A DNA stretch of 64,000 nt, taken from NCBI RefSeq assembly GCF_022965805.1, contig NW_027331259.1:682001-746000 (forward strand). The letters are read 5' to 3'. This document shows, in pieces, positions 11,589-20,512 of this stretch. Within the stretch, counting starts at the first letter, position 1. Each line of letters begins with the position of its first letter. Under the pieces are notes generated by a model. The model did no database searches. It was not told where the DNA came from and saw only the letters and a program-made list of their open reading frames with translations. This DNA is from Primulina eburnea (Eukaryota > Streptophyta > Magnoliopsida > Lamiales > Gesneriaceae). A program made the position numbers and the translations under genes.

Positions 11589-12250
11589 AACTAGACGTTT
11601 CGGTGTATCGACGCATAGGAGCAGATTTGCTAGATGTGTAGACCCTCGATACAAAGTTGATCGAAGTCTAGGAATAAGACGTACCGTTGCCCCGAGTGGT
11701 TGGGTAGGTAACAGACCGTCTTATTCACACCGGGATCCCTAGATTAGAAATGAGTCGAGTCAAGATTTAAATGTTGAGTACATATTTGTATTCTTCTACA
11801 TGTTTAGATTTTATTCATGTTAATTGATATATGCTATGCTTTTGTACATTATTTATGACATTGCATGCATCCATGTTTTATACTGGGATATGTTCTCACC
11901 GGAGTTATCCGGCTGTTGTCGTGTCTGTATGTGTGCATGGCAACAGGTGGGGCAGGATCAGGGTCACGACGAGGAAGAGAGAGTTGATAGCGTGGAGATC
12001 TCGGGCGTGGAATATTCCTAGTGTTTCCTACTGGACTTGTAGCACTTATGTTCGTAGTTGTTATTGAACACTAGTGTATGTTTGTACGCACAGACTTGTA
12101 TGTACATTACGTTGTTTAATTTCTATTGAGACATGTGATGCTTTCGTTAATACATTTGAATTAAAGTTAAAAGCAAATTTTTGACCCACATTTTCGAACA
12201 AAGATCCAATTAAATCCCAAAAGAATTGAGTTAGAGCCCGGGTCCCCACA

Positions 12251-13473
12251 TCCATCTTAGAGAATCTATCCACAACAACAAAAATAGAATCCCTTCCCTT
12301 CTTAGTCCTAGGCAACCCCAAAATAAAGTCTATAAAAATGTCAATCCAAGTTCTTTTTAAGAATAGCACGCAAAAGTGTTCCCAAAGTTCTATTGACGAC
12401 TTCAGTTTGTCCATCCGTTTGAGGATGACAAATAGTAGAAAACAACAATTTTGTGCCAAGTTTAGCCCAGAAAGTCTTCCAAAAGTAACTCAAGAATTTA
12501 ACATCGCGACCAGAAACAAAAGTCTTAGGCATGCCACGCAACCTAACGACTTCTCTAAAGAACAAATCCTCAAAGTTTGAAGCATCATCGGTTTTGTGAA
12601 AGCTATAAAATTTGCCATCTTAGAGAATCTATCCACAACAATAAAAATAGAATCCCTCCCCTTCTTAGTCCTAGGCAACCCCAAAATAAAGTCCATAGAA
12701 ATGTCAATCCAAGTTCTTTTTAAGAATAGCATGCAAAAGTGTTCCCAAATTTATATTGACAACTTAAGTTTGTCCATCCGTTTGAGGATGATAAGTAGTA
12801 GAAAACAACAATTTTGTGCCAAGCTTAGCCCATAAAGTCTTCCGAAAGTAACTCAAGAATTTAACATCGCGACCAGAAACAATAGTTCTAGGCATGCCAT
12901 GCAACCTAACAACTTCTCTAAAGAACAAATCCGCAATGTTTGAAGCATCATCGGTTTTATGACAAGCTATAAAATGGGCCATCTTAGAGAATCTATCCAC
13001 AACAACAAAAATAGAATCCCCCCCCCTTCTTAGTCCTAGGCAACCCCAAAATAAAGTCAATACAAATGTCAATCCAAGTTCTTTTTAAGAATATCACGCA
13101 AAAGTGTTCCCAAAGTTCTATTGACAACTTCAGTTTGTCTATCCGTTTGAGGATGACAAGTAGTAGAAAACAACAATTTTGTGCCAAGTTTAGCATATAA
13201 AGTCTTCCAAAAGTAACTCAAGAATTTAACATCGCGACTAGAAAAAATAGTCCTAGGCATGCCATGCAACATAACGACTTCTCTAAAGAACAAATCCGCA
13301 ATGTTTGAAGCATAATCGGTTTTATGACAAGCTATAAAATGTGCCATCTTAGAGAATCTCTCCACAACAACAAAAATAGAATCCCTCCCCTTCTTAGTCC
13401 TAGGCAACCCCAAAATAAAGTCCATAGAAATGTCAATCCAAGTTCTATTTAAGAATAGCTCGCAAAAGTGTTC
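12251..13473 (-). repeat. Integrase-derived tandem array, block 1 (about 3.4 units of about 364 bp)
   Basis: On the minus strand each unit encodes part of a gypsy integrase core ([13 protein letters not shown]..., [19 protein letters not shown]). The unit anchor CTTAGAG recurs at 12256, 12619, 12983 and 13348, spacing 363-365 bp. Because 364 is not a multiple of three, the units do not form one frame and no long protein exists. The second catalytic Asp is replaced in these units (SGRDVKF or SSRDVKF in place of SDRD). The block is bounded by LTR B and element C. Confidence 0.92.
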
Positions 13474-13877
13474 TGTAGAGCCCAATTTCTTACACGTAAA
13501 ACCCATGCATTTATTTAAATTAGTAAAGCATTTAATTTATTTTAAAGGAGTTTAGTCATGCATAATTCATTTAAATGCATTATTTTAAAGTATCTACGTT
13601 TATGTGATGCACGTTAAAATGTCTTTCGAGTTTCATGTTTCAGGCGATCATTCGAGGCGGGATGGAGGAAAAAACCCGGGGACGATTTTTGGCAATTTAA
13701 AGATGGTATCTTATTTTAGTTGAGTTTGAGGGCATTTTCAATTAATTTATTGAATTTTAGCATTTCAAGTCTAAATCATGTATTATCAATTTTAAGAGTT
13801 TAAAACTTTTAAAATCTAGCATGGTGTGTGTTATATTTTAATTAAAGAATTTTATTTTAAAGTTAATTGTGAGTTAG

Positions 13878-14685
13878 TGACATGAATCTAGCCAGCCACT
13901 ATGCGTTTCAAGAACTAATCCCGAGAGGACGCTTGAAGATGTTGAATGTTGCCCTTCATCCAACCAATGAAGGCTTGGAAACAAGGCTCGAGGGGTTCGG
14001 GTTGCATCACAATCAAGTAGAAGCTGACCGAGGCTACACGGACGTGTACACAGACCTGTACACGGGGTCCGTGTCTCATACATTTGAGATTGAGATTTAC
14101 AGAGCCTACACAGACCCGTACACGGAGGTGAGCACGGGATCCGTGTCCCTTGTTCTGGCTGAAGTTGTTACCCGAGTGTACACGGACCCGGACACGGAGG
14201 CACACACGGGGTCCGTGTCCTAGAGTTTTGGCCGAGAAAAATTACCTTATTTAGAGTTTTGTTTTGTTAGGAAACTAGATTTCTTGATATCTTTTGATAT
14301 ATAGACTATGTTGGACGAATTTTAACACACAATACACATATTATTTTGAGTTTATCAAACTTGTGAGAATTTTCTCTCAACTTTTCAAAGCTTTTAGCTT
14401 TGTCAAATCAAATCAAACTTATCAAAGTTTTTAACTTTGTGGCGTTTGTCGATCGTTGCTTGTGCGGATTGTCGTAGGCAAAGTTCTTCGAAGGTTCGTA
14501 TAGTTTTCGATTGTTTATCCTCGTGTTTATTTGTTGCTAAACTCTTGCTAGTTTAGAGGTGAATATCACACAATACGTGAATCAAAAGATCGGGAAAACA
14601 CACGGATCTTAATATCGTAATTGAATAGAGGGTGCGATTTATTTTTAATCGTGTTTGCTATTTATTCGTAACAAGATTCACGTCA
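13878..14685 (+). repeat. 5' LTR of element D
   Basis: 808 bp. It holds CACGGACC...GGGTCCGTG inverted motifs (about 14036-14220), then a TATA-like box (GATATATAGAC, 14296-14306) about 80 bp further on. Confidence 0.93.
14036..14220 (+). repeat. CACGGACC...GGGTCCGTG inverted-motif array in U3 of D
   Basis: Three modules, each with CACGGACC-like sequence facing GGGTCCGTG across 10-30 bp. The same motif recurs in the 3' LTR (15990-16170), in H, and in the otherwise dissimilar LTR of C. In the 3' LTR copy the coding frame runs through it, giving a YTD..YT..TGSVS-like peptide periodicity. Confidence 0.85.
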
Positions 14686-14687
14686 TT

Positions 14688-14699
14688 TGGTATCAGAGC
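14688..14699 (+). other. Primer binding site of element D
   Basis: TGGTATCAGAGC two bases after the 5' LTR, tRNA-iMet type. Confidence 0.93.
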
Positions 14700-14825
14700 T
14701 CAAGGTTTTTGATTCAAGTAAGAGTATCCATTCAATTCTTCGTAGGATTTTCAATACCGATTTTCGTGTAGCGATTTCTACGTTGTTGTTGAATCAAAAA
14801 AAAAATAAATAAATAAAAATCGCGA

Positions 14826-15026
14826 TTACTGTTCATCGCCAGAGTTACTATTCATCGTCACCGAAACTACTGTTCACGAAGCTGTTCATGCCGGAATTAC
14901 TGTTCATCTGGGAAATTACTGTTCATAATTTCGGAAATCACTGTTCATCGACAGAGTACTGTTCACTTCGGAATTACTGTTCCTTCCGGATTTACTGTTC
15001 ACGGTACTGTAGCATACTGTTCACCC
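14826..15026 (+). repeat. ACTGTTCA-repeat leader of element D
   Basis: About a dozen copies of (T)ACTGTTCA(T/C) at irregular 12-24 nt spacing between PBS and start codon, several separated by CCGGAAT-like linkers. Element H keeps the same kind of leader (47903-48215). A cis role such as packaging is inferred from position only. Confidence 0.85.
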
Positions 15027-15070
15027 GAAAAAAATATAAAAAAAAAAGAGAAAAAAAAAAGGGGTACAAT

Positions 15071-16173
15071 ATGCTTGATAGTGAGTTTCAGTCATTGTTG
15101 GTAGAATTTGGAAAAAGAATGGAGGAAGAATTTAAACATATGCGGGAAAAGTATGGGCGAGTGGATGGGATTGGAAGGATGGGTAAAGAGGAGAGAAGCA
15201 TGGCAACACCAGCGAGGAGTTCAAAACGTGGATATCAAGGTACATTTAAAATTTCAAAAATTAGTACTTGTGATATTCAATGTGTTTGGTGTCTAGAGTT
15301 TGGACATCATATTAGCCAATGTACAATTGAGGATATGAAGATCGTGGATTCCACTTCCAACCTTGAAGCCAAACTTGTGGATGATTTGAATGTTGATATT
15401 CCAATTGTGTCTCATGCGAGTATTGAGTGTTGTGTTGTGGAAGGTGAGTTGTTAGATGATATGCAAGTTGTTTCTTTTGCTCAACTGTCAACGAATGTAA
15501 TTTGTATTGATGAATCAATTTGTTATGAGTTGAGGGAAAAGGAAAATGAGATGGTCGAAAAAAAGAGCGATAAAAGAGTGAGATGACCATTGATGAAAAA
15601 AAAGAGTTGTGTGAAAAAGAGGCCAAACAAACAAAAGAAGAAATTATAGGTATGGCCCAAAAGAGTGAGGATGAGCAATTACTTTATTTTAATGAAATAG
15701 CCGGTTCGATCCCGAGCATTGTTAAACTCTACTTGCAGAATTGTGGAAAAGGCGTGAAATGTATTGATCTTCTTAGCTATCAAGAAAGACAAGATTTGAG
15801 GACAAATCTTTTTAAAGAAAGGGAGTATGACATGAATCTAGCCAGCCACTATGCGTTTCAAGAACCAATCCCGAGAGGACGCTTGAAGATGTTGAATGTA
15901 GCCCTTCATCCAACCTATGAAGGCTTGGAAACAAGGCTCGAGGGGTTCGGGTTGCATCAAAATCAAGTAGAAGCTGACCGAGGCTACACGGACGTGTACA
16001 CGGACCTGTACACGGGGTCCGTGTCTCATACATTCGAGATTGAGATTTACAGAGCCTACACGGACCCGTACACGGAGGTGAGCACGGGGTCCGTGTCCCT
16101 TGTTCCGGCTGAAGTTGTTACCCGAGTGTACACGGACCCGGACACGGAGGCACACACGGGGTCCGTGTCCTAG
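15071..16173 (+). pseudogene. Gag-like zinc-knuckle protein of element D (one frameshift)
   Basis: The first frame (15071-15586) starts MLDSEFQSLLVEFGKRMEEE. After a charged helical N terminus it contains a zinc knuckle CVWCLEFGHHISQC (C-X2-C-X4-H-X4-C). A small indel near 15570 moves the reading to the frame 15583-16173, where element H has one continuous sequence. That second part ends DLRTNLFKEREYD, resembling the C-terminal tail of some chromovirus polyproteins, and continues across the purine tract into the 3' LTR. No protease, RT or integrase motif is present. A role as a nucleic-acid-binding Gag-like factor is inferred from the zinc knuckle and element context. Confidence 0.75.
15813..15827 (+). 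other. Polypurine tract of element D
   Basis: TAAAGAAAGGGAGTA immediately before the 3' LTR at 15828. It overlaps the coding frame. Confidence 0.8.
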
Positions 16174-16635
16174 AGTTTTGGCCGAGAAAAATTACCTTAT
16201 TTAGAGTTTTGTTTTGTTAGGAAACTAGATTTCTTGATATCTTTTGATATATAGACTATGTTGGACGAATTTTAACACACAATACACATATTATTTTGAG
16301 TTTATCAAACTTGTGAGAATTTTCTCTCAACTTTTCAAAGCTTTTAGCTTTGTCAAATCAAATCAAACTTATCAAAGTTTTTAACTTTGTGGCGTTTGTC
16401 GATCGTTGCTTGTGCGGATTGTCGTAGGCAAAGTTCTTCGAAGGTTCGTATAGTTTTCGATTGTTTATCCTCGTGTTTATTTGTTGCTAAACTCTTGCTA
16501 GTTTAGAGGTGAATATCACACAATACTTGAATCAAAAGATCGGGAAAACACACGGATCTTAATATCGTAATTGAATAGAGGGTGCGATTTATTTTTAATC
16601 GTGTTTGCTATTTATTTGTAACAAGATTCACGTCA
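15828..16635 (+). repeat. 3' LTR of element D
   Basis: 808 bp, matching 13878-14685. Several differences are CG versus CA or TG inside the CACGGACC motifs, as expected from methyl-cytosine decay. Confidence 0.93.
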
Positions 16636-17649
16636 GTTAGTGTTTTAATTAGTAGACAATTATTTTAGTAAACTAAAATTCAGTCTCCTAATTACACTAA
16701 AACACACGCCTCACACACACATTACACGCTTTTGCACACACCTGTAACGCCTAAACACACACACTCTATCATTCAGTTTTTAATTTTGAGAGAAGAAAAC
16801 CTAGGGATTCTCCTTCCCTACAGCAGCCGCCCCATCCCCTTCATGATCCCAGCAAGTTTCGTGAGTTTTTATCGCAAGTTTTAGCGCCACGATCGTCCCG
16901 GATCAACCTCGCTTTCATCCCCGCTTCGATATCGCCGGTTCGGTAACGTTTAATATCAAAAAGGCACGTATATTCTGTTCTTGCTGTGTCGATCAAGTCA
17001 TATATTGTATTGTGTTGTTTTTATGCGTAAAAGTTATGTATGATGTTAGTAGTTTGAGCGGATCATAGATCGGATCAATTTCGAAGAAAAAGATTTAGAT
17101 CTAAAACTCGTTTTTGCTGTCTTTTCAAATACTGCGATTTTTCTGTTCATATTTTGAGAAAACTTTCAACTAGAAAAATGTAGAACTTTTCGATGCCTTC
17201 GATTTGACATAAAACTCGAGATTTTTGGACGAAAAATGAGTGAGTTATGATGTTTTTCGTGAGACTGCTCAAACTGTAATTTTCAGAAAATGTGTTATTG
17301 ATGTGTTTCTTGAAGTTTTACGTTGCAGGCTTCGTTGGGGCTCGACGGGTGATCGCCGCTGCACATAGGTACTTCGGTTATGATGTTGGAATGGTCATCG
17401 ATGTTTCGTTTCGTGTCGATAGGCACTAAGATGGTTCTAGAGTCGTAGGAACAATCATTGATGTCCAATTCGTTGTTGTGTCGTTGGTTGTGAATTGTTA
17501 CCCTCGGGGTGATGTTTATGCACTTGGGTTTGGTATAATACCTTAGTGTTCTAAGAAGTGTCTCGTGGTGACGTTCATAGTCCGAGGAATCGAGTCTAGA
17601 AGACTAAGAAAAAAACATGTTCAGAATCTCGTAAGTTTCGACCGACAGT

Positions 17650-17920
17650 AGCCACACGGACCTTGCCAAGGACCCTGACACGGGGTCCGTGCATTTGTTT
17701 TCTCGTGAGTGTCAAATTAGCGCAGATACACGGACCTTTACCCGGACCCTGGCACGGGGTCCGTGCCTTCACTTTCTCACAAGTGTCAAAGTTGCGAGTG
17801 GACACGGACCCTTACACGAAGGCAGGCACGGGGTCCGTGCCCCTTTTTCTTTCCGAGTACATCCTTCACCGTAGGTAGACGGACCTGTACATGGACCCGG
17901 GTTAGGGGTCCGTGTACACA
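17650..17920 (+). repeat. CACGGACC...GGGTCCGTG array in LTR C (5' copy)
   Basis: Four modules pairing CACGGACC with GGGTCCGTG across roughly 10-25 bp. The 3' LTR counterpart is at 25350-25618. Unlike the other elements, the array lies in the middle of the LTR with no TATA box following it. Confidence 0.85.
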
Positions 17921-18235
17921 CTGTTTGGGAAAAATATTATTTTTGGTTTCAAGGTTTGATGCCATGGTTTAGAGCATGGATTAGTAAGGTCATGTCATGG
18001 GAAGTTATAGAAGGTCCTAAGATATGATCGAGCTTGAGAGTAAGTATAATTTTTCTACGTCTAAGCTATGCAAGTTAAGTATGAAATTCATGTTAGTATG
18101 TCGCAGCGACGGCCCCAGTCGAAGTCCAACGAATCCCAGAACGCCAAGTAAGTATGAATGACGTGCAAAAGAAAATGTTTTAAGTTTCGAGGTATGCTAA
18201 TTGTCTTGTGACCAAAGAAAGTTAGGATTGGAAAT

Positions 18236-18350
18236 CGTTAAATTATGAATGGGGACCAATCCGCCCGTTAAATTATGAACGGGTTAGATCGTGGTTGTGA
18301 AGCGTTAAATTATGAACGTGGATCAACTGGCCTGTTAAATTATGAACAGG
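18236..18350 (+). repeat. Four hairpins with constant AAATTATG loop, 5' LTR of C
   Basis: GTTAAATTATGAAC-type units at 18236, 18264-18283, 18302-18319 and 18331-18350. Stems: CCCGTT/AACGGG, GCGTT/AACGT, CCTGTT/AACAGG. The loop is unchanged while the third stem pair switches C-G to T-A. Confidence 0.8.
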
Positions 18351-19000
18351 GATCTTATGTATGCGGCAGTGGATACGTCCCTGTCAGCCCAGTACTGTGG
18401 TGTGTCTGATCAGGCGTTTATCATGTTAAGGGTCACTTGCTTTGAAACATCCTCTACGTAAAATTATGCAGCCAAGTATGCGAAGTATGATAGCATGTTT
18501 AAGAAAAGTTTATGATCATGGCACGTCGTAGTATGTATGTTCAAGTTCAAGTTTATTCCAAGTTTAAGTTTATGCAAGTTCAATTTAAAGTTATGTATGT
18601 CCTATATTAAAGATGCATGCGACTTTTATTATGTAGTACTCGTTATTTCCAGTTTATACGTGTTGAGTCTTTACACTCACTAGACTTGATCGATGCAGGT
18701 GAGTACGATGAACAGGAGACAGGAGTTGGCGACCAAGGGGCAGGCTTGGGCTGAGCGGCAGGCTAAACCCGAGGACCGCAAGTTTATGTTTTTAAGCATA
18801 GTTTTAAATACTCTGAATTTTTATGATTTGAATGTGAGATGTTTTGAGACAGCGTTCTTTTAGCAACCTTTTAATTGGTTATGGATTATTTTAAAAATAT
18901 TTTTATGAATGTTGGGTGACGACCGTATGGATGTTTTTATTTAATAAAATTTTTAATTTTTCCGTAAATTTCAAGTAGTAAAAGTACGGTACGTTACAGT

Positions 19001-19012
19001 TGGTATCAGAGC
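19001..19012 (+). other. Primer binding site of element C
   Basis: TGGTATCAGAGC two bases after the 5' LTR end at 18998. Confidence 0.93.
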
Positions 19013-19232
19013 GGTGTTCTTGTAAAGGGTTACGCCTACTGCCAGTCTCAAGAAGCTCACAAGGTCACACCTCAAGTCTGTAAGTTTTAAAGTTTCAAGA
19101 TTTATGTTTTGTAGTATGCATTGAGTTACGATTTCAGCATGCCCATGTTTTAAGTTCAGTACGTGCATCATATGTTATGTATATCACGATCATACATGTT
19201 GGGTTTACGTGTTGGGTAATTATTGGAACAGT

Positions 19233-20306
19233 ATGCCTCCTAGACGTGAAATTAACCGGGAAGATAGGGAGGAGGACAGAGAGCCTCGAGTCGAGGAGAG
19301 GGCCAATCCTCCACCTCCACCACCCGACATGCAGGCCCAGATGATGGCTGGAATGACTCAGTTCTTTGCCCAGTTTATGGGTAACCAGACAGTGGCTGAT
19401 GCAGGGGCGAGACCCAGAGCTGAGGCTGTCTACGAGAGGTTCAGCAGGATGCACCCAGATAAATTCTCAGGGACGACGGACCCATTGATAGCAGAGGGAT
19501 GGGTTAAATCCATCGAGGTAATTTTCGATTTTATGGAGTTGCAGTATGCTGATCGAGTGAGGTGCGCTATCTTTCTACTTCATGGGAGCGCAAGAGTTTG
19601 GTGGGAGAGCGCATCAGTGATAGTTAACCTACAGACTCTCACGTGGAATGGGTTCAAAGAGGTGTTTTACTCCAAGTACTTCACTGAGGAAGTGCGTACG
19701 AAACTGATTGGGGAGTTCATGACGCTACGACAGGGAGATAGCAGCGTAGCTGATTATGTGCAGAAGTTTGAGAAGGGTTGCCAATTTATGCCCTTAATCG
19801 CCAATGATGTTCAGGCCAAGGTGAGACACTTTCTCCTTGGAATGCGGCCGATCTTGCGCTGTGATGTGAAGGTGGTAGGGCCTATGACCTATGAGGTCGC
19901 CGTAGCGAGGGCATTGGAGGCGGAGCAGGATATGAAAGAGATTGAGAAGGATCGACTGGGCAAGAGGCCCTTTCAGGCACCGCAGCAACACCAGCAGTAT
20001 CAGCAGCGACTACCATTTAAGAAGCCCTACCAGGGGCAGCCTGGAAGAAACCATACCAAGGACCACCTAAGGGCAAGGGTCCTATCCAACAGCAGCGGGC
20101 GCCGCAGAAGCCCGGTAATTTCCCTGTTTGTCAGAAGTGTAACCGCCAGCATCCAGGACCATGCTTGTATGGGTCAGGCAAGTGCTTTAAGTGTGGTGCT
20201 ACCGACCACATGCTAAAGGAGTGCCCGCAGTGGAAGCAGCCAACTCAAGGCCGGGTATTCGCCATGCACGCTCAGGTAGCGGATCCGGACACTACTTTAC
20301 TGACCG
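19233..20306 (+). pseudogene. Gag of element C, frameshifted before the zinc knuckle
   Basis: Starts MPPRREINREDREE, with a proline run and then a retrotransposon Gag domain (FSRMHPDKFSGT..., WWESASVIV..., YFTEEVRTKLIGEFMTLRQGDSSVADY). A one-base frame change near 20040-20046 separates this from the downstream zinc-binding region CQKCNRQHPGPC / CFKCGATDHMLKEC (C-X2-C-X4-H-X4-C). The coding signal stops at 20306, where a GT...AG interval begins. The ATG at 19209 lies eight codons upstream in the same frame. MPPRR is preferred because that start is typical of this Gag family and is used by elements E and F. Confidence 0.88.
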
Positions 20307-20512
20307 GTAAACTTTCCTACCTAAGCTCAGTATTACTTTGCCTTGCAGGTGAATTTTATTTGGGGATTTTTAGGATGCTAGTATTGTTTGAGTATATTTG
20401 GGTTACTATCTTGTTAGCATTATTTTTGAATGGCATAGGACATCGAATTTTATTATGCGTAAGGTTAATGTTAGTATTTTGGATATAAGTTGTGTTGTGC
20501 TAACGCATCTCA
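20307..20512 (+). other. Putative intron between Gag zinc knuckle and protease (element C)
   Basis: 206 bp, GTAAAC...CTCAG, T-rich, with a branch-like TGCTAAC shortly before the acceptor. Removing it places ...LLTG directly before the protease lead-in and IDSGATHSF, although one base in the T run after the acceptor also shifts frame. Left in place, the frame reaches a stop at 20486-20488, so unspliced RNA would give Gag only. Elements A and E have no such gap at this point. Confidence 0.6.

Larger units (their letters stand above)
1..12250 (+). mobile_element. Ty3/gypsy LTR retrotransposon B, left end outside window, split by element A
   Basis: The window opens inside the pol gene of a chromovirus-type (Tekay/Del-like) gypsy element. 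Reverse transcriptase and RNase H lie at 2-1785, integrase and a chromodomain-like tail at 9117-10353, then a purine tract and a 3' LTR ending in CA at 12250. Element A interrupts it at 1786-9116. Removing A and one copy of the duplicated GTTCA joins the integrase zinc-binding region, as shown by the uninterrupted homologue in element E. The 5' LTR and gag lie outside the window, so its own target duplication cannot be checked. At the right it abuts the integrase-derived tandem array. Confidence 0.93.
10455..12250 (+). repeat. 3' LTR of element B
   Basis: 1796 bp, TGTAAGGCTCGAG...GGGTCCCCACA. The ends match LTRs E and F, but the interior differs. It carries an ACCGCACCCGCGGT array, a TATA box (10829-10837) and a leader-position hairpin (11573-11588). 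The junction with the integrase array at 12250/12251 is sharp. Confidence 0.9.
13878..16635 (+). mobile_element. Small LTR element D (Gag-only, non-autonomous)
   Basis: 2758 bp, TGACATGAATC...GATTCACGTCA, flanked by GTTAG (13873-13877, 16636-16640). The two 808-bp LTRs differ at about 11 positions by eye. The 1142-bp interior has a PBS, an ACTGTTCA-rich leader, one zinc-knuckle protein gene and a purine tract. It has no protease, RT or integrase, so it must use enzymes from another element. It resembles the described class of short LTR elements retaining only a gag gene. Element H is a relative. Confidence 0.93.
13474..18998 (+). repeat. 5' LTR of element C, split by element D
   Basis: Begins TGTAGAGCCCAATTTC, ends GTACGGTACGTTACA. 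D interrupts it at 13878-16635. The rest aligns with 23931-26695 with roughly 1-2 percent difference by eye. A mostly C/A-rich stretch near 16690-16770 followed by a leader-like sequence suggests that transcription starts in that area, so the CACGGACC array (17650-17920) and hairpin array (18236-18350) probably lie in the transcribed leader. Confidence 0.92.

Noticed and set aside
12251..13473. Series of small integrase genes in the tandem array
   Set aside because: Units of 363-365 bp change frame relative to each other, catalytic Asp is replaced in most, and the frames are fragments without starts in a proper context.
17596..17878. Small frames with periodic YTD/TRG-like peptides in LTR C
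   Set aside because: Translation of the CACGGACC...GGGTCCGTG array in a non-coding LTR.
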